Notes: generated by a model from the sequence alone, not told the origin. 36,129 nucleotides of DNA from Sphaerisporangium perillae (GCF_023276435.1 NZ_JALLPO010000068.1:1-36129); one strand, 5' to 3'; counted from the stretch's first letter, positions 8,563 through 17,479 are shown. Program-made: numbers and translations.

Positions 8563-8942
8563 CCGAGCACCCTCTCGCGCGTCATCGGTGCATGCCGCCC
8601 TTCCGTCGTCCGCTCATTGGACTCGTCATGCTGGCAGGAGAGCAGGCGGTCGAACAGGTCCAATAACTGCCCGCACACCAGGACCAACGACCGTGCGACG
8701 GCGTGCCGTGGAACGCGGTGGTGCCGGTGGGCGCGCCAGGACCGACGGCATGGCGGCGGCGTGCTCCGGGGGGCGTTCGATGAGCACGTTCACGAGGACT
8801 TCCGCGCCGTGGTCGTGTCGCTCCCGAAGAGCCCGGCAATCCCTCGATAAGGTGATTTGTCGCCCGCGACGGAGATCGAGTGGGCTGCCGTACCGGTCGA
8901 GTCGGCACGATCTACCCGTGTGGTCTGGTGGAATAGCGTGTT
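8563..8942. other. Intergenic region between divergent eamA and adnA genes
   Basis: About 380 bp lies between divergent start codons, so it should hold promoters for both directions. No confident -35/-10 pairs were found. A short plus-strand frame ending at 8850 (DEHVHEDFRAVVVSLP near its end) has coding-like third-position bias over ~25 codons and might be a gene remnant, but I cannot name it. Confidence 0.4.
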
Positions 8943-11900
8943 GTGAGTGGTCAGACCTACCGTCTGGTGCGGCGGGGAAGCGCGGGGCAGTCGATGCCTC
9001 CTGCTCTCGACGGGCACCAGCGGGCGGTCGTGCGCCACGAGGGCGGCCCGCTGCTCGTGCTCGCGGGCCCCGGCACCGGCAAGACCACCACGATCGTCGA
9101 GAGCGTCGTCGACCGCGTCGAGCGGCGCGGAGCCGACCCCGAGCGGGTGCTGGTGCTCACCTTCAGCCGCAAGGCGGCGGAAGAGCTGCGCGAGCGTATC
9201 ACCGCCCGCATGCGCCGCACCACGCGAACGCCCCTCGCGCTCACGTTCCACAGCTACGCCTACGCGCTGTTGCGCCGTGAGGCGGTGCTGGCCGGTGACC
9301 CGCCGCCTCGCCTGCTGACCGGTCCCGAGCAGCTCCTGGAGATCCGCCGCCTGCTCCATGGCGAGCTCGAGGACGGCGCGCCGCAGTGGCCCTCCGGCAT
9401 GCGCGAGGCGCTGAAGACCCGGGGGTTCGCCGAGGAGCTGCGCGACTTCCTCGCGCGCGGGGCCGAGCGCGGCCTCGACGGCGAGGACCTCGTCATCCTC
9501 GGCCGCGAGCACGGCCGTGCCGACTGGGTGGCCGCCGGACGGTTCGCCTACCGGTACGCCGACCGGTTCGACCTCGACCCGGCCCCCGCACTCGACTACG
9601 CCGAGCTCATCCGCGCCGGCGCCGGCCTGCTGAACGACCCGGAGGTGCGACGGCGCGAGCGGGCCGCGTACGACGTCGTGTTCGTCGACGAGTACCAGGA
9701 CACCGACCCGGCGCAGGAGTTCCTGCTCCGGCAGCTCGCCGGGGACGGCCGCGACCTGGTCGCCGTAGGCGACCCCGACCAGTCCATCTACGGCTTCCGC
9801 GGCGCGGACGTGCGCGGCATCCTCGAGTTCCCCGACAGGTTCCGCACGGCCGAGGGCCACGAGGCGCCCGTCATCGCGCTGCGCGTCTGCCGCAGAAGCG
9901 GCCCCGACCTGCTCACCGCCTCCCGCCGCGTGGCCGCCCGCCTCCCCACCCCGCCCACCGGCGCCCGCCCTTCCGGCGGCGACGGCCGTCCGCCGGCCGG
10001 GGGAGTGCCGTCGCAGGGCCCCGCGCGTCCTCGCGGTGACGGGCACCGCGACCTGATCTCACCGGAGGACGCCGAGCCCGGGGAGGTCCGGGTGCTGCTC
10101 GCGGACAGCGAAGCCCAGGAGGCCGCCGTCGTGGCCGACGCCCTGCGCCGGGCGCATCTCCTCGAAGGGGTGCCCTGGGGACGCATGGCCGTCCTGGTGC
10201 GCTCGGCGAGCCGGCAGGTGCCGATGCTGCGCCGCGCCCTCCTCACCGCAGGGGTTCCCGTCGTGGTGGCCGGCGACGAGGTCCCTCTCGTCCAGGAGCC
10301 CGGTGTACGCCCGCTGATCACCCTGCTGCGCGTGGCGCTCCACCCGGCCGCGCTGGACGTGGCGACGGCCGAGGAACTGCTCACCGGCCCCCTGGGCGGC
10401 ACGGACACGATCGGCGTGCGCCGCCTGCGCCGCGCCCTCCGGATCGCCGAGCTGGAGGCGGCGGCCGTGGACACCGGCACGCTGCCCGTGCCCCCGCGCT
10501 CGTCCGACGAACTGCTGATCGCCGCCCTGCGGGACGCCCGCGAGCTGATCCCCGTCGAGGAGCACGTCGGCTCCTGCGCCGAGCGCGTCGCCGTCCTGAT
10601 CGCCGCCGTCCGCGAGGCCGTACGCCGGGGAGACACCGCCGAGGAGGCCCTGTGGGCGATCTGGCAGGCTTCCGGGCTCGGTGAGGCCTGGACCGAGGTC
10701 AGCCTCGCCGGCGGCGTCAAGGGAGCCCAGGCCGACCGCGACCTGGACGCCGTGGTCGCGCTGTTCGACTACGCCGCGCGCTTCGTCGACCGCCTGCCCC
10801 ACGCCGGGCCCGAGGTCTTCCTCGACGACCTCGAGTCCCAGGAGATCCCCGGTAACTCGCTCGCCGAGCACGCGCCCGACGCCGACGCCGTGCGCATCCT
10901 GACCGCCCACCGCTCCAAGGGCCTCGAATGGGACGTGGTCGTGGTCGCGGGGGTCCAGGAAGGCGTCTGGCCCGACCTGCGCCTGCGCGGATCGCTGCTC
11001 GGCGTCGAGGAACTGGTCGAGCTGGCCGAGGGCTCCGTGCTCGACGGGGCCGACGCGGCCGGCGCCGCGCTGGCCTCCAAGCTGCTCGCCGAGGAGCGGC
11101 GGCTGTTCTACGTGGCCGCCACCCGTGCCCGCCGCAGGCTCGTCGTCACCGCCGTGGGCGGCGAGGACACAGACGAGCGGCCCTCACGCTTTCTTGCCGA
11201 GCTGCTCCCCGGGGCGGTCGAGGAGGCCGCCGTCAACGACCGGGCCCGCTGGCTCAGCATGTCCGCCCTGGTCGCCGACCTCCGCTCGGCCGTGTGCGAC
11301 CCCACCAGGCCCGAGCCGATGCGCAGGGCGGCCGCCGGCCATCTCGCCCGGCTGGCCCGCGCGGGCGTCCCCGGCGCCCACCCCGGCGAGTGGTACGCGC
11401 TCACGCCCCTGTCCGACGACAGCCCGCTGAGCTGGCCGGAGAACATCGTCCGGGTCTCTCCGTCCTCTGTCGAGAACTTCACCAAGTGCGGGCTGCGCTG
11501 GTTGCTGGAGACCGCCGTCGGCGCCTCAGGCACCGACATATCCCGCAGCCTCGGCAGCGTCATCCACGCGATCGCCGTGCTCGCCGCCGCGGGGCAGGCC
11601 GGGGACACCCTGGGCAAGCGGCTCGACGAGATCTGGGACGGGCTCGACTTCGGCGGCGTATGGTTCAACCGCAAGCAGCGCCAGGTGGCCGAGCAGATGG
11701 TCGCCCGGTTCCTCACCTGGCACGAGAACAACCCCAGAGAGCTGGTGGCGGTCGAGGAGGCGTTCACCGCCGAGCTCTCCGACGGTGTGCACATCCGCGG
11801 CCGCGTCGACCGCGTGGAGCGCGACGGCGAGGGCCGGGCCGTGATCATCGACATCAAGACCGGCACCACCAAGCCGTCCGACCAGGAGCTCGACCGTCAC

Positions 11901-12200
11901 CCGCAGCTCGGGGTCTACCAGCTCGCCACGCTCCTCGGGGCGTTCGAGCGTCACGGCATGGCCGAACCGGGCGGCGCCGCGCTCGTCCAGGTCGGCAAGG
12001 CGGCGGGCAAGGAGGCCAAGGAGCAGCGGCAGGGCACGCTCGGCGACGACGCGGAGCCCGACTGGGCGAAGTCGCTCGTCACCACCGTCGCCACCGGCAT
12101 GGCCTCCGGAGTGTTCACCGCCCAGGTCAACGACGGCTGCCGCACCTGCGCCGCCAAGGCCAGCTGCCCCGTCAACGACAACGGAGGCCAGGTGTGCTGA
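8943..12200 (+). CDS. adnA: AdnA-type ATP-dependent DNA helicase-nuclease subunit
   Basis: This 1085-residue protein has an N-terminal UvrD-like superfamily 1 motor and a C-terminal RecB/AddB-type nuclease, the architecture of AdnA of the mycobacterial AdnAB complex, which resects double-strand breaks. Walker A is GPGTGKT (42-48), motif II is VDEYQD from Asp249, and GDPDQSIYGFRGAD follows. Motif VI-like RRLFYVAATRARRRL is intact. The nuclease has GRVDRVE and then IDIKTG with Asp970 and Lys972. Cys849, Cys1066, Cys1069 and Cys1075 form the iron-sulfur staple typical of AdnA and AddB. A Pro/Gly-rich insertion sits around residues 335-365. The GTG start at 8943 has only a weak GGTGGA upstream, so the transcript may be nearly leaderless. 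The gene precedes adnB by 25 bp; the two are surely one operon. Confidence 0.93.
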   Translation: MSGQTYRLVRRGSAGQSMPPALDGHQRAVVRHEGGPLLVLAGPGTGKTTTIVESVVDRVERRGADPERVLVLTFSRKAAEELRERITARMRRTTRTPLALTFHSYAYALLRREAVLAGDPPPRLLTGPEQLLEIRRLLHGELEDGAPQWPSGMREALKTRGFAEELRDFLARGAERGLDGEDLVILGREHGRADWVAAGRFAYRYADRFDLDPAPALDYAELIRAGAGLLNDPEVRRRERAAYDVVFVDEYQDTDPAQEFLLRQLAGDGRDLVAVGDPDQSIYGFRGADVRGILEFPDRFRTAEGHEAPVIALRVCRRSGPDLLTASRRVAARLPTPPTGARPSGGDGRPPAGGVPSQGPARPRGDGHRDLISPEDAEPGEVRVLLADSEAQEAAVVADALRRAHLLEGVPWGRMAVLVRSASRQVPMLRRALLTAGVPVVVAGDEVPLVQEPGVRPLITLLRVALHPAALDVATAEELLTGPLGGTDTIGVRRLRRALRIAELEAAAVDTGTLPVPPRSSDELLIAALRDARELIPVEEHVGSCAERVAVLIAAVREAVRRGDTAEEALWAIWQASGLGEAWTEVSLAGGVKGAQADRDLDAVVALFDYAARFVDRLPHAGPEVFLDDLESQEIPGNSLAEHAPDADAVRILTAHRSKGLEWDVVVVAGVQEGVWPDLRLRGSLLGVEELVELAEGSVLDGADAAGAALASKLLAEERRLFYVAATRARRRLVVTAVGGEDTDERPSRFLAELLPGAVEEAAVNDRARWLSMSALVADLRSAVCDPTRPEPMRRAAAGHLARLARAGVPGAHPGEWYALTPLSDDSPLSWPENIVRVSPSSVENFTKCGLRWLLETAVGASGTDISRSLGSVIHAIAVLAAAGQAGDTLGKRLDEIWDGLDFGGVWFNRKQRQVAEQMVARFLTWHENNPRELVAVEEAFTAELSDGVHIRGRVDRVERDGEGRAVIIDIKTGTTKPSDQELDRHPQLGVYQLATLLGAFERHGMAEPGGAALVQVGKAAGKEAKEQRQGTLGDDAEPDWAKSLVTTVATGMASGVFTAQVNDGCRTCAAKASCPVNDNGGQVC

Positions 12201-12225
12201 CCCCACCTGCTCGCCGGGAGCTTCG

Positions 12226-15200
12226 ATGATGCTAGGACCGCAGCCGCCGGACCCGTCCGGGGCCGGAGGGCTGGACGACTCCCGGCCCGCGCTCATCAGC
12301 CCCGCGGAGCTGGCCGAGAAGCTCGGGATCCCCCCGCCCACCCCCGAGCAGGCCGCCGTCATCGAGGCGCCGCTGGAGCCGATGGTCGTGGTCGCCGGCG
12401 CCGGGTCGGGCAAGAGCGAGACCATGGCCGGCCGGGTCGTCTGGCTGGTCGCCAACGGGCTGGTCCACCCCGAACGCGTCCTCGGCCTCACCTTCACCCG
12501 TAAGGCCGCCGCCGAGCTGGCCGCCCGCGTGCGCAAGCGGCTCACGCGGCTCGCCGAGGTCGGGCTGGCCCCGGCCGAGCTGCTGGAGGCCGAGCCGACC
12601 GTCTCGACCTACCACGCCTACGCCGCGCGGCTGGTCACCGACCACGCGTTGCGCGAGGCGATGGAGCCGACCATGCGGCTGGTCAGCCCGGCCATCTCCT
12701 GGCAGATGGCGGCCCGCGTGGTGGGCCGGTACGACGGCCCGATGGACCGCGTCGACCTCGCCCCGCCCTCGGTCACGGCGGCGGTGCTGGAGCTCGCGGG
12801 CGAGCTGTCGGAGCACCTGCGCACGGCCGAGGACGTCCGGCAGATCGGCCACTGGCTCGACGAGCGCTACGCCCGGCTCGACGGCAGGCCGACGCTCGCG
12901 CAGCGCAGGCCGGTCCGCACGCAGGACATCCGCGAGCAGTTCCTGCCGATGGTCGAGGCCTACGACCGGGAGAAGCGAAAGCGCGAGGTCATCGACTACG
13001 GCGACCAGATGGCGCTCGCGGCGCGCATCGCCGACCGGCACCCCGAGGTCGGCATGATCGAGCGGGGCAGGTTCTCGGTCGTGCTGCTGGACGAGTACCA
13101 GGACACCAGCCACGCCCAGCTCGTCCTGCTGCGCGCGCTGTTCGGCGGCGGCCACCCGGTCACCGCGGTGGGCGACCCGTGCCAGTCGATCTACGGCTGG
13201 CGTGGCGCCTCGTCCGGCAACCTCAAGCGGTTCGTCCACGACTTCCCCACCACGGCCGGACGGCCCGCCCCCGTACGCCGGCTCTCGGTCAGCTTCCGCA
13301 ACGGCGAGAGGGTCCTCGACATCGCGGCCCGGGTGCAGACCCCCCTGCGCGCGGAAGCGCGCGAGGTGCCGGTGCTCGTGCCCGGCGGCAACCGTGTCGG
13401 GCGCGGGCGGGTGGTGTGCGCGTTCCACCAGACCGCCGAGGACGAGGCCGCGTGGATCGCCGACGGCGTCGCCCGCATGCTCGGCCGGGAGACCGCCCCG
13501 GACGGCCTGCCGTGGGGTGAGGGCGAGCGTGACAAGCTTCGCGAGAAGGTCAAGGCGGGCGGCGCGTGGGGCGGCCCGATGGCCCTGCAGCCGCAGGACG
13601 TCGCGATCCTGGCGCGCAAGCGGGCGCAGTTCCCCGCGCTGCGCCGGGCGCTGGAGGCGCGGGACATCCCGGTCGAGGTGGTCGGGCTCGGCGGCCTGCT
13701 CACCGTCCCGGAGGTCGCCGACCTCGTGGCGACCCTTCGCGTGCTGTACGAGCCGACGGCCGGCGACGCGCTCATACGGCTCCTGACCGGGCCGCGCTGG
13801 CGCATCGGGCCCGCCGACCTGAAGGCGCTAGGCGACCTCGCCAGAGAACTGACCATGTCGCAGCGCGGCGGCCCCGCCGAGGACGATCCGCTGGAGCAGG
13901 TCGTCGCCGACATGCGCGAGGAGCGCGGCAGCCTGGTCGACGCCCTGGACGAACTGGCCGACCGCCCCGAGTCGCTGGAGCGCTTCTCGCCCCTGGCCCG
14001 CGCGCGGCTGCCGCGCCTCGCCCACGAATTGCGCGTCCTGCGGGCGCACGCCGGGCAGCCGCTGCCCGACCTGATCGGTGAGATCGAGCGGCGCATCGGC
14101 CTGGACGTCGAGGTGGCGGCGCGGGGAGGCGGGCCGCTGGCCGCGCGGGCCGACCTCGACGCCTTCCTCGACGCCGCCTCCCGGTTCGCCGGTGACTCCG
14201 AGGACCCGACGCTCGGCGCCTTCCTCGCCTACCTCAAGGCCGCGGAGTCGGAGGAGTTCGGCCTGGAGGCCGGACGGGTGGGGGAGACCAACAGCGTCAA
14301 GCTGATGACCGTGCACGCCTCCAAGGGCCTCGAGTGGCCCGTCGTGATCGTGCCCGGCCTCTCGCAGGTCACTACCCAGAAGGGTGGCCTGGCCAAGGGC
14401 AGCGTGTTCCCCGCGACCCCCGCGACGAACTCCCGGTGGACCGAGAATCCCCGCAAGCTGCCCTACGCTCTCAGAGGCGACCAGGCCGACCTGCCGGCGC
14501 TGGAAGGGCTGGAGAAGGACCAGCTCGCCGAGTTCGACGAGCGTTGCCGCGAGCGCGACCTCATGGAGGAGCGGCGCCTCGCCTACGTCGCCGTCACGCG
14601 GGCGCACTATTTGCTGATCGCGTCCGGGTACCGATGGGGCTCGGCCGCCAAGCCGCTCGACCCGTCGGACTTCCTGCTGGAGATCCGCGAGGCCTCCGGG
14701 CAGGTGGCGTACTGGGCCCCGGAGCTCGACGAGGGCGCCGCGAACCCCCTGCTGGCCGAGCCTGCGGCGGCCACCTGGCCGCTCACCCCCGAGGGGGAGC
14801 GCTACGAGGCCATCCAGGCGGGCGCCGAAATGGTGCTGAACGCCATCACCGGCACCTCCCTCCCATCCCCCGGCCGGCCCTCTTCCCCGGAGCCCCCGGC
14901 TTCCGTGGAGCCCGGGAAGCCCACTGTGCCTGCCGGGTCCGCCGAGTCGCCGGAATCCGCGGGCTCGCCGAGACCGCCGGCGCCGAATGGGGCCATCGCC
15001 GGGGAGCCCGTCCGGGAGACCCCGTTGAAGGACTGGGAGCGCGACCGCATGCGCGCCTGGGCGCGGGACACCGAGCTGCTACTGAAGGAGCGCGACCAGA
15101 GCAGGCGGCGCGGGGGAGCGGTCGTGGAGCTGCCCGCTCACCTGACGGTCTCCTCGCTCGTCACCCTGGCGGCCGACCCGGCGGCGCTGGCCCGGCAGAT

Positions 15201-15726
15201 CCGCCGCCCACTGCCGCACAAGCCCGCGCCGCTCGCCCGCAGGGGCACGGCCTTCCACCGCTGGCTGGAGGGCCGCTGGGGCCAGCAGCGGCTGATCGAC
15301 GACTTCGAGCTGCCCGGCGCCTCCGACGCCCTGTCCGAGGCCGACGTCCAGCTCGCCGAGCTCCAGGCCCGCTTCGAGGAGAGCCGCTGGGCCGGGCTGG
15401 AGCCGGTCGACCTCGAGGTCCCGTTCGAGACCATGATCGCTGACAGGCTGGTACGCGGCCGTATGGACGCCGTCTTCACCGACGGCGACGGTTACGTGGT
15501 GGTCGACTGGAAGACCGGGGAGCCACCACGCGGCGGCGACGCCAAGGCGGCCTCCGTACAGCTCGCCGCCTACCGTCTGGCCTGGGCGCACCTGGCCGGC
15601 GTCCCGCTGACCAAGGTCGGCGCCGCCTTCCACTACGTCCGCGCCAACCGGACCGTCCGCCCCATCGACCTCCTCGACGCCAACGGCCTGGTCCGCCTCA
15701 TCGAGTCCATCCCCGTAGACAGATGA
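12226..15726 (+). CDS. adnB: AdnB-type ATP-dependent DNA helicase-nuclease subunit
   Basis: This 1166-residue partner of AdnA is the lead motor subunit in the mycobacterial enzyme. Walker A GAGSGKS is at 58-64, followed by LTFTRKAAAELAAR. Motif II is LLDEYQD with Asp289 and Glu290, then GDPCQSIYGWRGAS. VKLMTVHASKGLEWPVVIVP and the motif VI region RRLAYVAVTRAHYLL are present. The C-terminal nuclease has RGTAFHRWLEG, GRMDAVF and VVVDWKTG, with Asp1094 and Lys1096 as metal and catalytic residues. It lacks the cysteine staple of AdnA, as expected for AdnB. A ~50-residue Pro/Ser/Glu-rich insertion at about 878-925 lies between motor and nuclease and is probably a flexible linker. ATG 12226 has GGGAG 6 nt upstream. 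Confidence 0.93.
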   Translation: MMLGPQPPDPSGAGGLDDSRPALISPAELAEKLGIPPPTPEQAAVIEAPLEPMVVVAGAGSGKSETMAGRVVWLVANGLVHPERVLGLTFTRKAAAELAARVRKRLTRLAEVGLAPAELLEAEPTVSTYHAYAARLVTDHALREAMEPTMRLVSPAISWQMAARVVGRYDGPMDRVDLAPPSVTAAVLELAGELSEHLRTAEDVRQIGHWLDERYARLDGRPTLAQRRPVRTQDIREQFLPMVEAYDREKRKREVIDYGDQMALAARIADRHPEVGMIERGRFSVVLLDEYQDTSHAQLVLLRALFGGGHPVTAVGDPCQSIYGWRGASSGNLKRFVHDFPTTAGRPAPVRRLSVSFRNGERVLDIAARVQTPLRAEAREVPVLVPGGNRVGRGRVVCAFHQTAEDEAAWIADGVARMLGRETAPDGLPWGEGERDKLREKVKAGGAWGGPMALQPQDVAILARKRAQFPALRRALEARDIPVEVVGLGGLLTVPEVADLVATLRVLYEPTAGDALIRLLTGPRWRIGPADLKALGDLARELTMSQRGGPAEDDPLEQVVADMREERGSLVDALDELADRPESLERFSPLARARLPRLAHELRVLRAHAGQPLPDLIGEIERRIGLDVEVAARGGGPLAARADLDAFLDAASRFAGDSEDPTLGAFLAYLKAAESEEFGLEAGRVGETNSVKLMTVHASKGLEWPVVIVPGLSQVTTQKGGLAKGSVFPATPATNSRWTENPRKLPYALRGDQADLPALEGLEKDQLAEFDERCRERDLMEERRLAYVAVTRAHYLLIASGYRWGSAAKPLDPSDFLLEIREASGQVAYWAPELDEGAANPLLAEPAAATWPLTPEGERYEAIQAGAEMVLNAITGTSLPSPGRPSSPEPPASVEPGKPTVPAGSAESPESAGSPRPPAPNGAIAGEPVRETPLKDWERDRMRAWARDTELLLKERDQSRRRGGAVVELPAHLTVSSLVTLAADPAALARQIRRPLPHKPAPLARRGTAFHRWLEGRWGQQRLIDDFELPGASDALSEADVQLAELQARFEESRWAGLEPVDLEVPFETMIADRLVRGRMDAVFTDGDGYVVVDWKTGEPPRGGDAKAASVQLAAYRLAWAHLAGVPLTKVGAAFHYVRANRTVRPIDLLDANGLVRLIESIPVDR

Positions 15727-15743
15727 CCACTTAATGCACTGAC

Positions 15744-15780
15744 CACCGGTTTTCAGCAGGCCGCCCCACACCGGTTTTCA
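15744..15780. repeat. Two 12-bp direct repeats upstream of the antitoxin gene
   Basis: CACCGGTTTTCA occurs at 15744-15755 and 15769-15780, start-to-start 25 bp. They lie 17 bp after the adnB stop and about 70 bp before the antitoxin start. Direct repeats of this kind can be operators for antitoxin autoregulation, but they may equally be another of the short 3'-end duplications seen elsewhere in this window. Confidence 0.5.
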
Positions 15781-15850
15781 TCCAAGCCATGCGATCACGT
15801 GGCCCGAGCCGTGCTCTGAATGAGCGGAACGACGTGTGGGGGACGACATC

Positions 15851-16048
15851 ATGAGCGAGAACCAGCCGGATCACCCGATCTTCCCGCCTGCCCGGAAGAA
15901 GACCTCGATCGACGAGTTGATCAGAGCCAAGCATGCACGGCCCATCCGTTCCGTCGATGATCTCGCTGCCGACACGTTCGAGAGTGATGAGGAACTGGAC
16001 GATTTCCTGGCTTTCACCTACGCCGAGCGTCACTCCGACATCGCCTGA
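15851..16048 (+). CDS. VapB-like antitoxin
   Basis: This 65-residue acidic protein contains IDELIRAKHARPIRSVDDLA and then DTFESDEELDDFLAFTYAER. Actinobacterial antitoxins paired with PIN-domain toxins show the same layout: a short N-terminal segment, SIDELxxxxxxRPIRSxxDL, and an acidic ESDEELDxFL tail. ATG 15851 is chosen because GGGGGA lies 7 nt upstream; a GTG at 15836 is possible but overlaps that ribosome-binding site. The cognate toxin begins 10 bp downstream but is broken, so this antitoxin is an orphan remnant that may still be expressed and protective against related toxins. Confidence 0.7.
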   Translation: MSENQPDHPIFPPARKKTSIDELIRAKHARPIRSVDDLAADTFESDEELDDFLAFTYAERHSDIA

Positions 16049-16057
16049 CCACAGCCG

Positions 16058-16300
16058 ATGACCATGTCTGCCGTAGTCCTGGACACAGACGTCTCATCCC
16101 TGCTCCATAAGCGCCGACTACCACCGGCCCTGCTGGCGAAGTTTGGCCGGGTCGGTTCCACTGGTCACGTTCGTGACGCCGGCCGAGCTGACCAAGTGGA
16201 TGGAGGTACGCGACTGGGGCACGCAGAGTCATGGCGCTCTAGCCGATTGGCTCGCCGGCGTTCCCGTCCTCCCGGAGATGAAGACGTCGCCGTCACGTGG
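16058..16300 (+). pseudogene. Frameshifted, truncated VapC (PIN-domain) toxin
   Basis: The start reads MTMSAVVLDTDVSSLLHKRR and then LPPALLAK, a classic PIN N-terminus with the first catalytic Asp in LDTDVSSLL. After about 16145 the homologous sequence moves to the +1 frame, VPLVTFVTPAELTKWMEVRD then WGTQSHGALADWLAGVPVLP (16155-16273). It then returns to the first frame as GDEDVAVTW (16277-16300), where similarity stops abruptly. The second half of a PIN domain, with the last catalytic Asp residues (usually VNDxWIAA), is missing. Two compensating indels plus a 3' deletion leave no functional RNase. The original frame happens to stay open to 16765, but that extension runs antisense through the next gene and looks like chance. 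Confidence 0.75.
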
Positions 16301-16360
16301 ATTGATCACGTCCTGAGGCGAGTCGGTCACCTCAGGTCCGGTGAGAGGTTGTCGTCGGTG

Positions 16361-16849
16361 TCACTCACTGGTGGCCGGGGTGCCGACGTGGAGCTCGTCC
16401 CTGGCCAGGAGGCTGAGGTAGGGAAGGATTTGGGAGATCTGGGCTGTGGGGAACTGGGACCCTGGAGCGTTGTGGACGGGGGTGACCAGGAAGGTGGTAC
16501 CCCAGAGCTTCGTGCGAACGGTGACCTTCGCCCGTCCCTTTCCGTCCGCGCCGTAGACGATCAATTCGGTGGGGTTGTAGGCGCACTGCGGCGGGATCGT
16601 CTCGGTGCCGAGTATCAGCCGCATCCTCAGGAAGACGCGGCACCGGATGCCGTCCCGGCTCAGCCGGCGTTGCAGTATCGCGAGCGAATCGGCGTCCTCG
16701 CACGCGCGCTTCTCGGAGACGGTGTCATCGTCGCTCATCGATATCGGCCCGTTCTTCGTCGGTGAGGGGAGGCCGGCCGAGCGCATCAGACGCCCCATCT
16801 GCCGGGGGATTCCGCAGTTGTGTAGTTTTTGCGGCATGGCCGGCACCAT
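16361..16849 (-). CDS. Hypothetical protein, ~125-162 residues
   Basis: I do not recognise this family. The confident part begins at about MSDDDTVSEKR (ATG 16738) and continues DSLAILQRRLSRDGIRCRVF, TELIVYGADGKGRAKVTVRT and FPTAQISQILPYLSLLARDE. It reads as a small alpha/beta cytoplasmic protein with no signal peptide or membrane segment. The upstream ATG 16849 extends it with MPQKLHNCGIPRQMGRLMRS; AGGAGG lies 14 nt before that ATG, rather far, so the start is uncertain. It is divergent from the broken HTH-DUF5753 regulator and shares a ~130-bp promoter region with it, so it may once have been that regulator's target. GC content is lower than in neighbouring core genes. Confidence 0.55.
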   Translation of the reverse strand: MVPAMPQKLHNCGIPRQMGRLMRSAGLPSPTKNGPISMSDDDTVSEKRACEDADSLAILQRRLSRDGIRCRVFLRMRLILGTETIPPQCAYNPTELIVYGADGKGRAKVTVRTKLWGTTFLVTPVHNAPGSQFPTAQISQILPYLSLLARDELHVGTPATSE

Positions 16850-16894
16850 CCTTCAGGCGAATTCCTCCTCTTGCCCTTCCCGGTCTGACTTCAT

Positions 16895-16913
16895 CCCTTA
16901 CTCTCCGTAAGGG
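16895..16913. promoter_or_regulatory. Palindromic operator-like site between divergent genes
   Basis: CCCTTAC tctcc GTAAGGG is a perfect 7-bp inverted repeat with a 5-nt centre. It lies between the hypothetical gene starting at 16849 (minus) and the HTH-DUF5753 remnant starting near 16981 (plus). The position suits a binding site for the lost HTH regulator; that is inference. Confidence 0.45.
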
Positions 16914-16980
16914 AATATTCGCAGCAAACGTTCGATGCTTTCCGTTGGCGTTTGGTTAGCTCGTATTCGGTGGAGCTCAC

Positions 16981-17392
16981 ATGTCCCCCGGTGTGATCTG
17001 AACCCCGAGTCGTCCCGACTGCCCGTTTCGGGTACGAAGTGCGGAAACGGCGGATCGATGCGCACATCAGCCAAGAAGGGCTGGGGGAGCGCATCGGCTA
17101 TACGGGCGCCATGGTCAGCATGGTTGAGATAGGCAAGCGCCTGCCGAGAGTCGATTAGATAGTCCCGCCGGCCACCGAGTGCACCGCAGGATTGCTGGGA
17201 GCATTCGTGCTCGCCCAGGTCCAAGGGCACGATATGGCCTACTGCGAGACCTCCGGCCAGGCTGTGGTGACCGCCGTGTCGGAGGACGTCCACAAACTCC
17301 AGATCCGCTATGACGCGATAAGGGCGCACGCCCTCCCGCAGGACGTATCCCATAACTTGATCAAGGAATGGATGCAGAAATGGACGATCTGA
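16981..17392 (+). pseudogene. Broken HTH (XRE)-DUF5753 transcriptional regulator
   Basis: The remnant starts MSPG at 16981, then a frameshift passes through NPESS, and the HTH continues as TARFGYEVRKRRIDAHI and SQEGLGERIGYTGAMVSMVE, ending EIGKRLPRVD before an in-frame TAG at 17156-17158. After the stop, the same frame resumes with IVPPATECTAGLLG and jumps to the C-terminal end of DUF5753: MAYCETSGQAVV, EDVHKLQIRYDAIRAHALPQ, stopping at 17392. An intact member is about 280 residues, so roughly 150 residues of the DUF5753 middle are deleted. These regulators usually control secondary metabolism or development together with a small DUF397 protein. None is seen downstream. At least three lesions make function very unlikely. 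Confidence 0.75.
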
Positions 17393-17479
17393 ACAAACCC
17401 GGCCCGCTGAGCCGGGAGGAGGCTCCATGCCTCCGGGCGAGCCCTCAGATCGCAGTGGCGAGTACTCGTTGAGATCTGC

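Noticed and set aside
8773-8850. Plus-strand peptide ending DEHVHEDFRAVVVSLP and a few more residues
   Set aside because: It is coding-like but only ~25 codons without a plausible start; I could not link it to a family, so I only mention it under the intergenic region.
8582-8908. A 108-codon minus-strand frame in the eamA-adnA intergenic region
   Set aside because: It has Arg/Pro/Ser-rich shadow composition, no motif and no ribosome-binding site, and covers the likely promoter region of adnA.
16058-16765. A continuous 235-codon frame starting at the vapC start codon
   Set aside because: Only its first ~30 residues and a short GDEDVAVTW segment match a PIN toxin; the middle homology is in another frame and the tail runs antisense through another gene.
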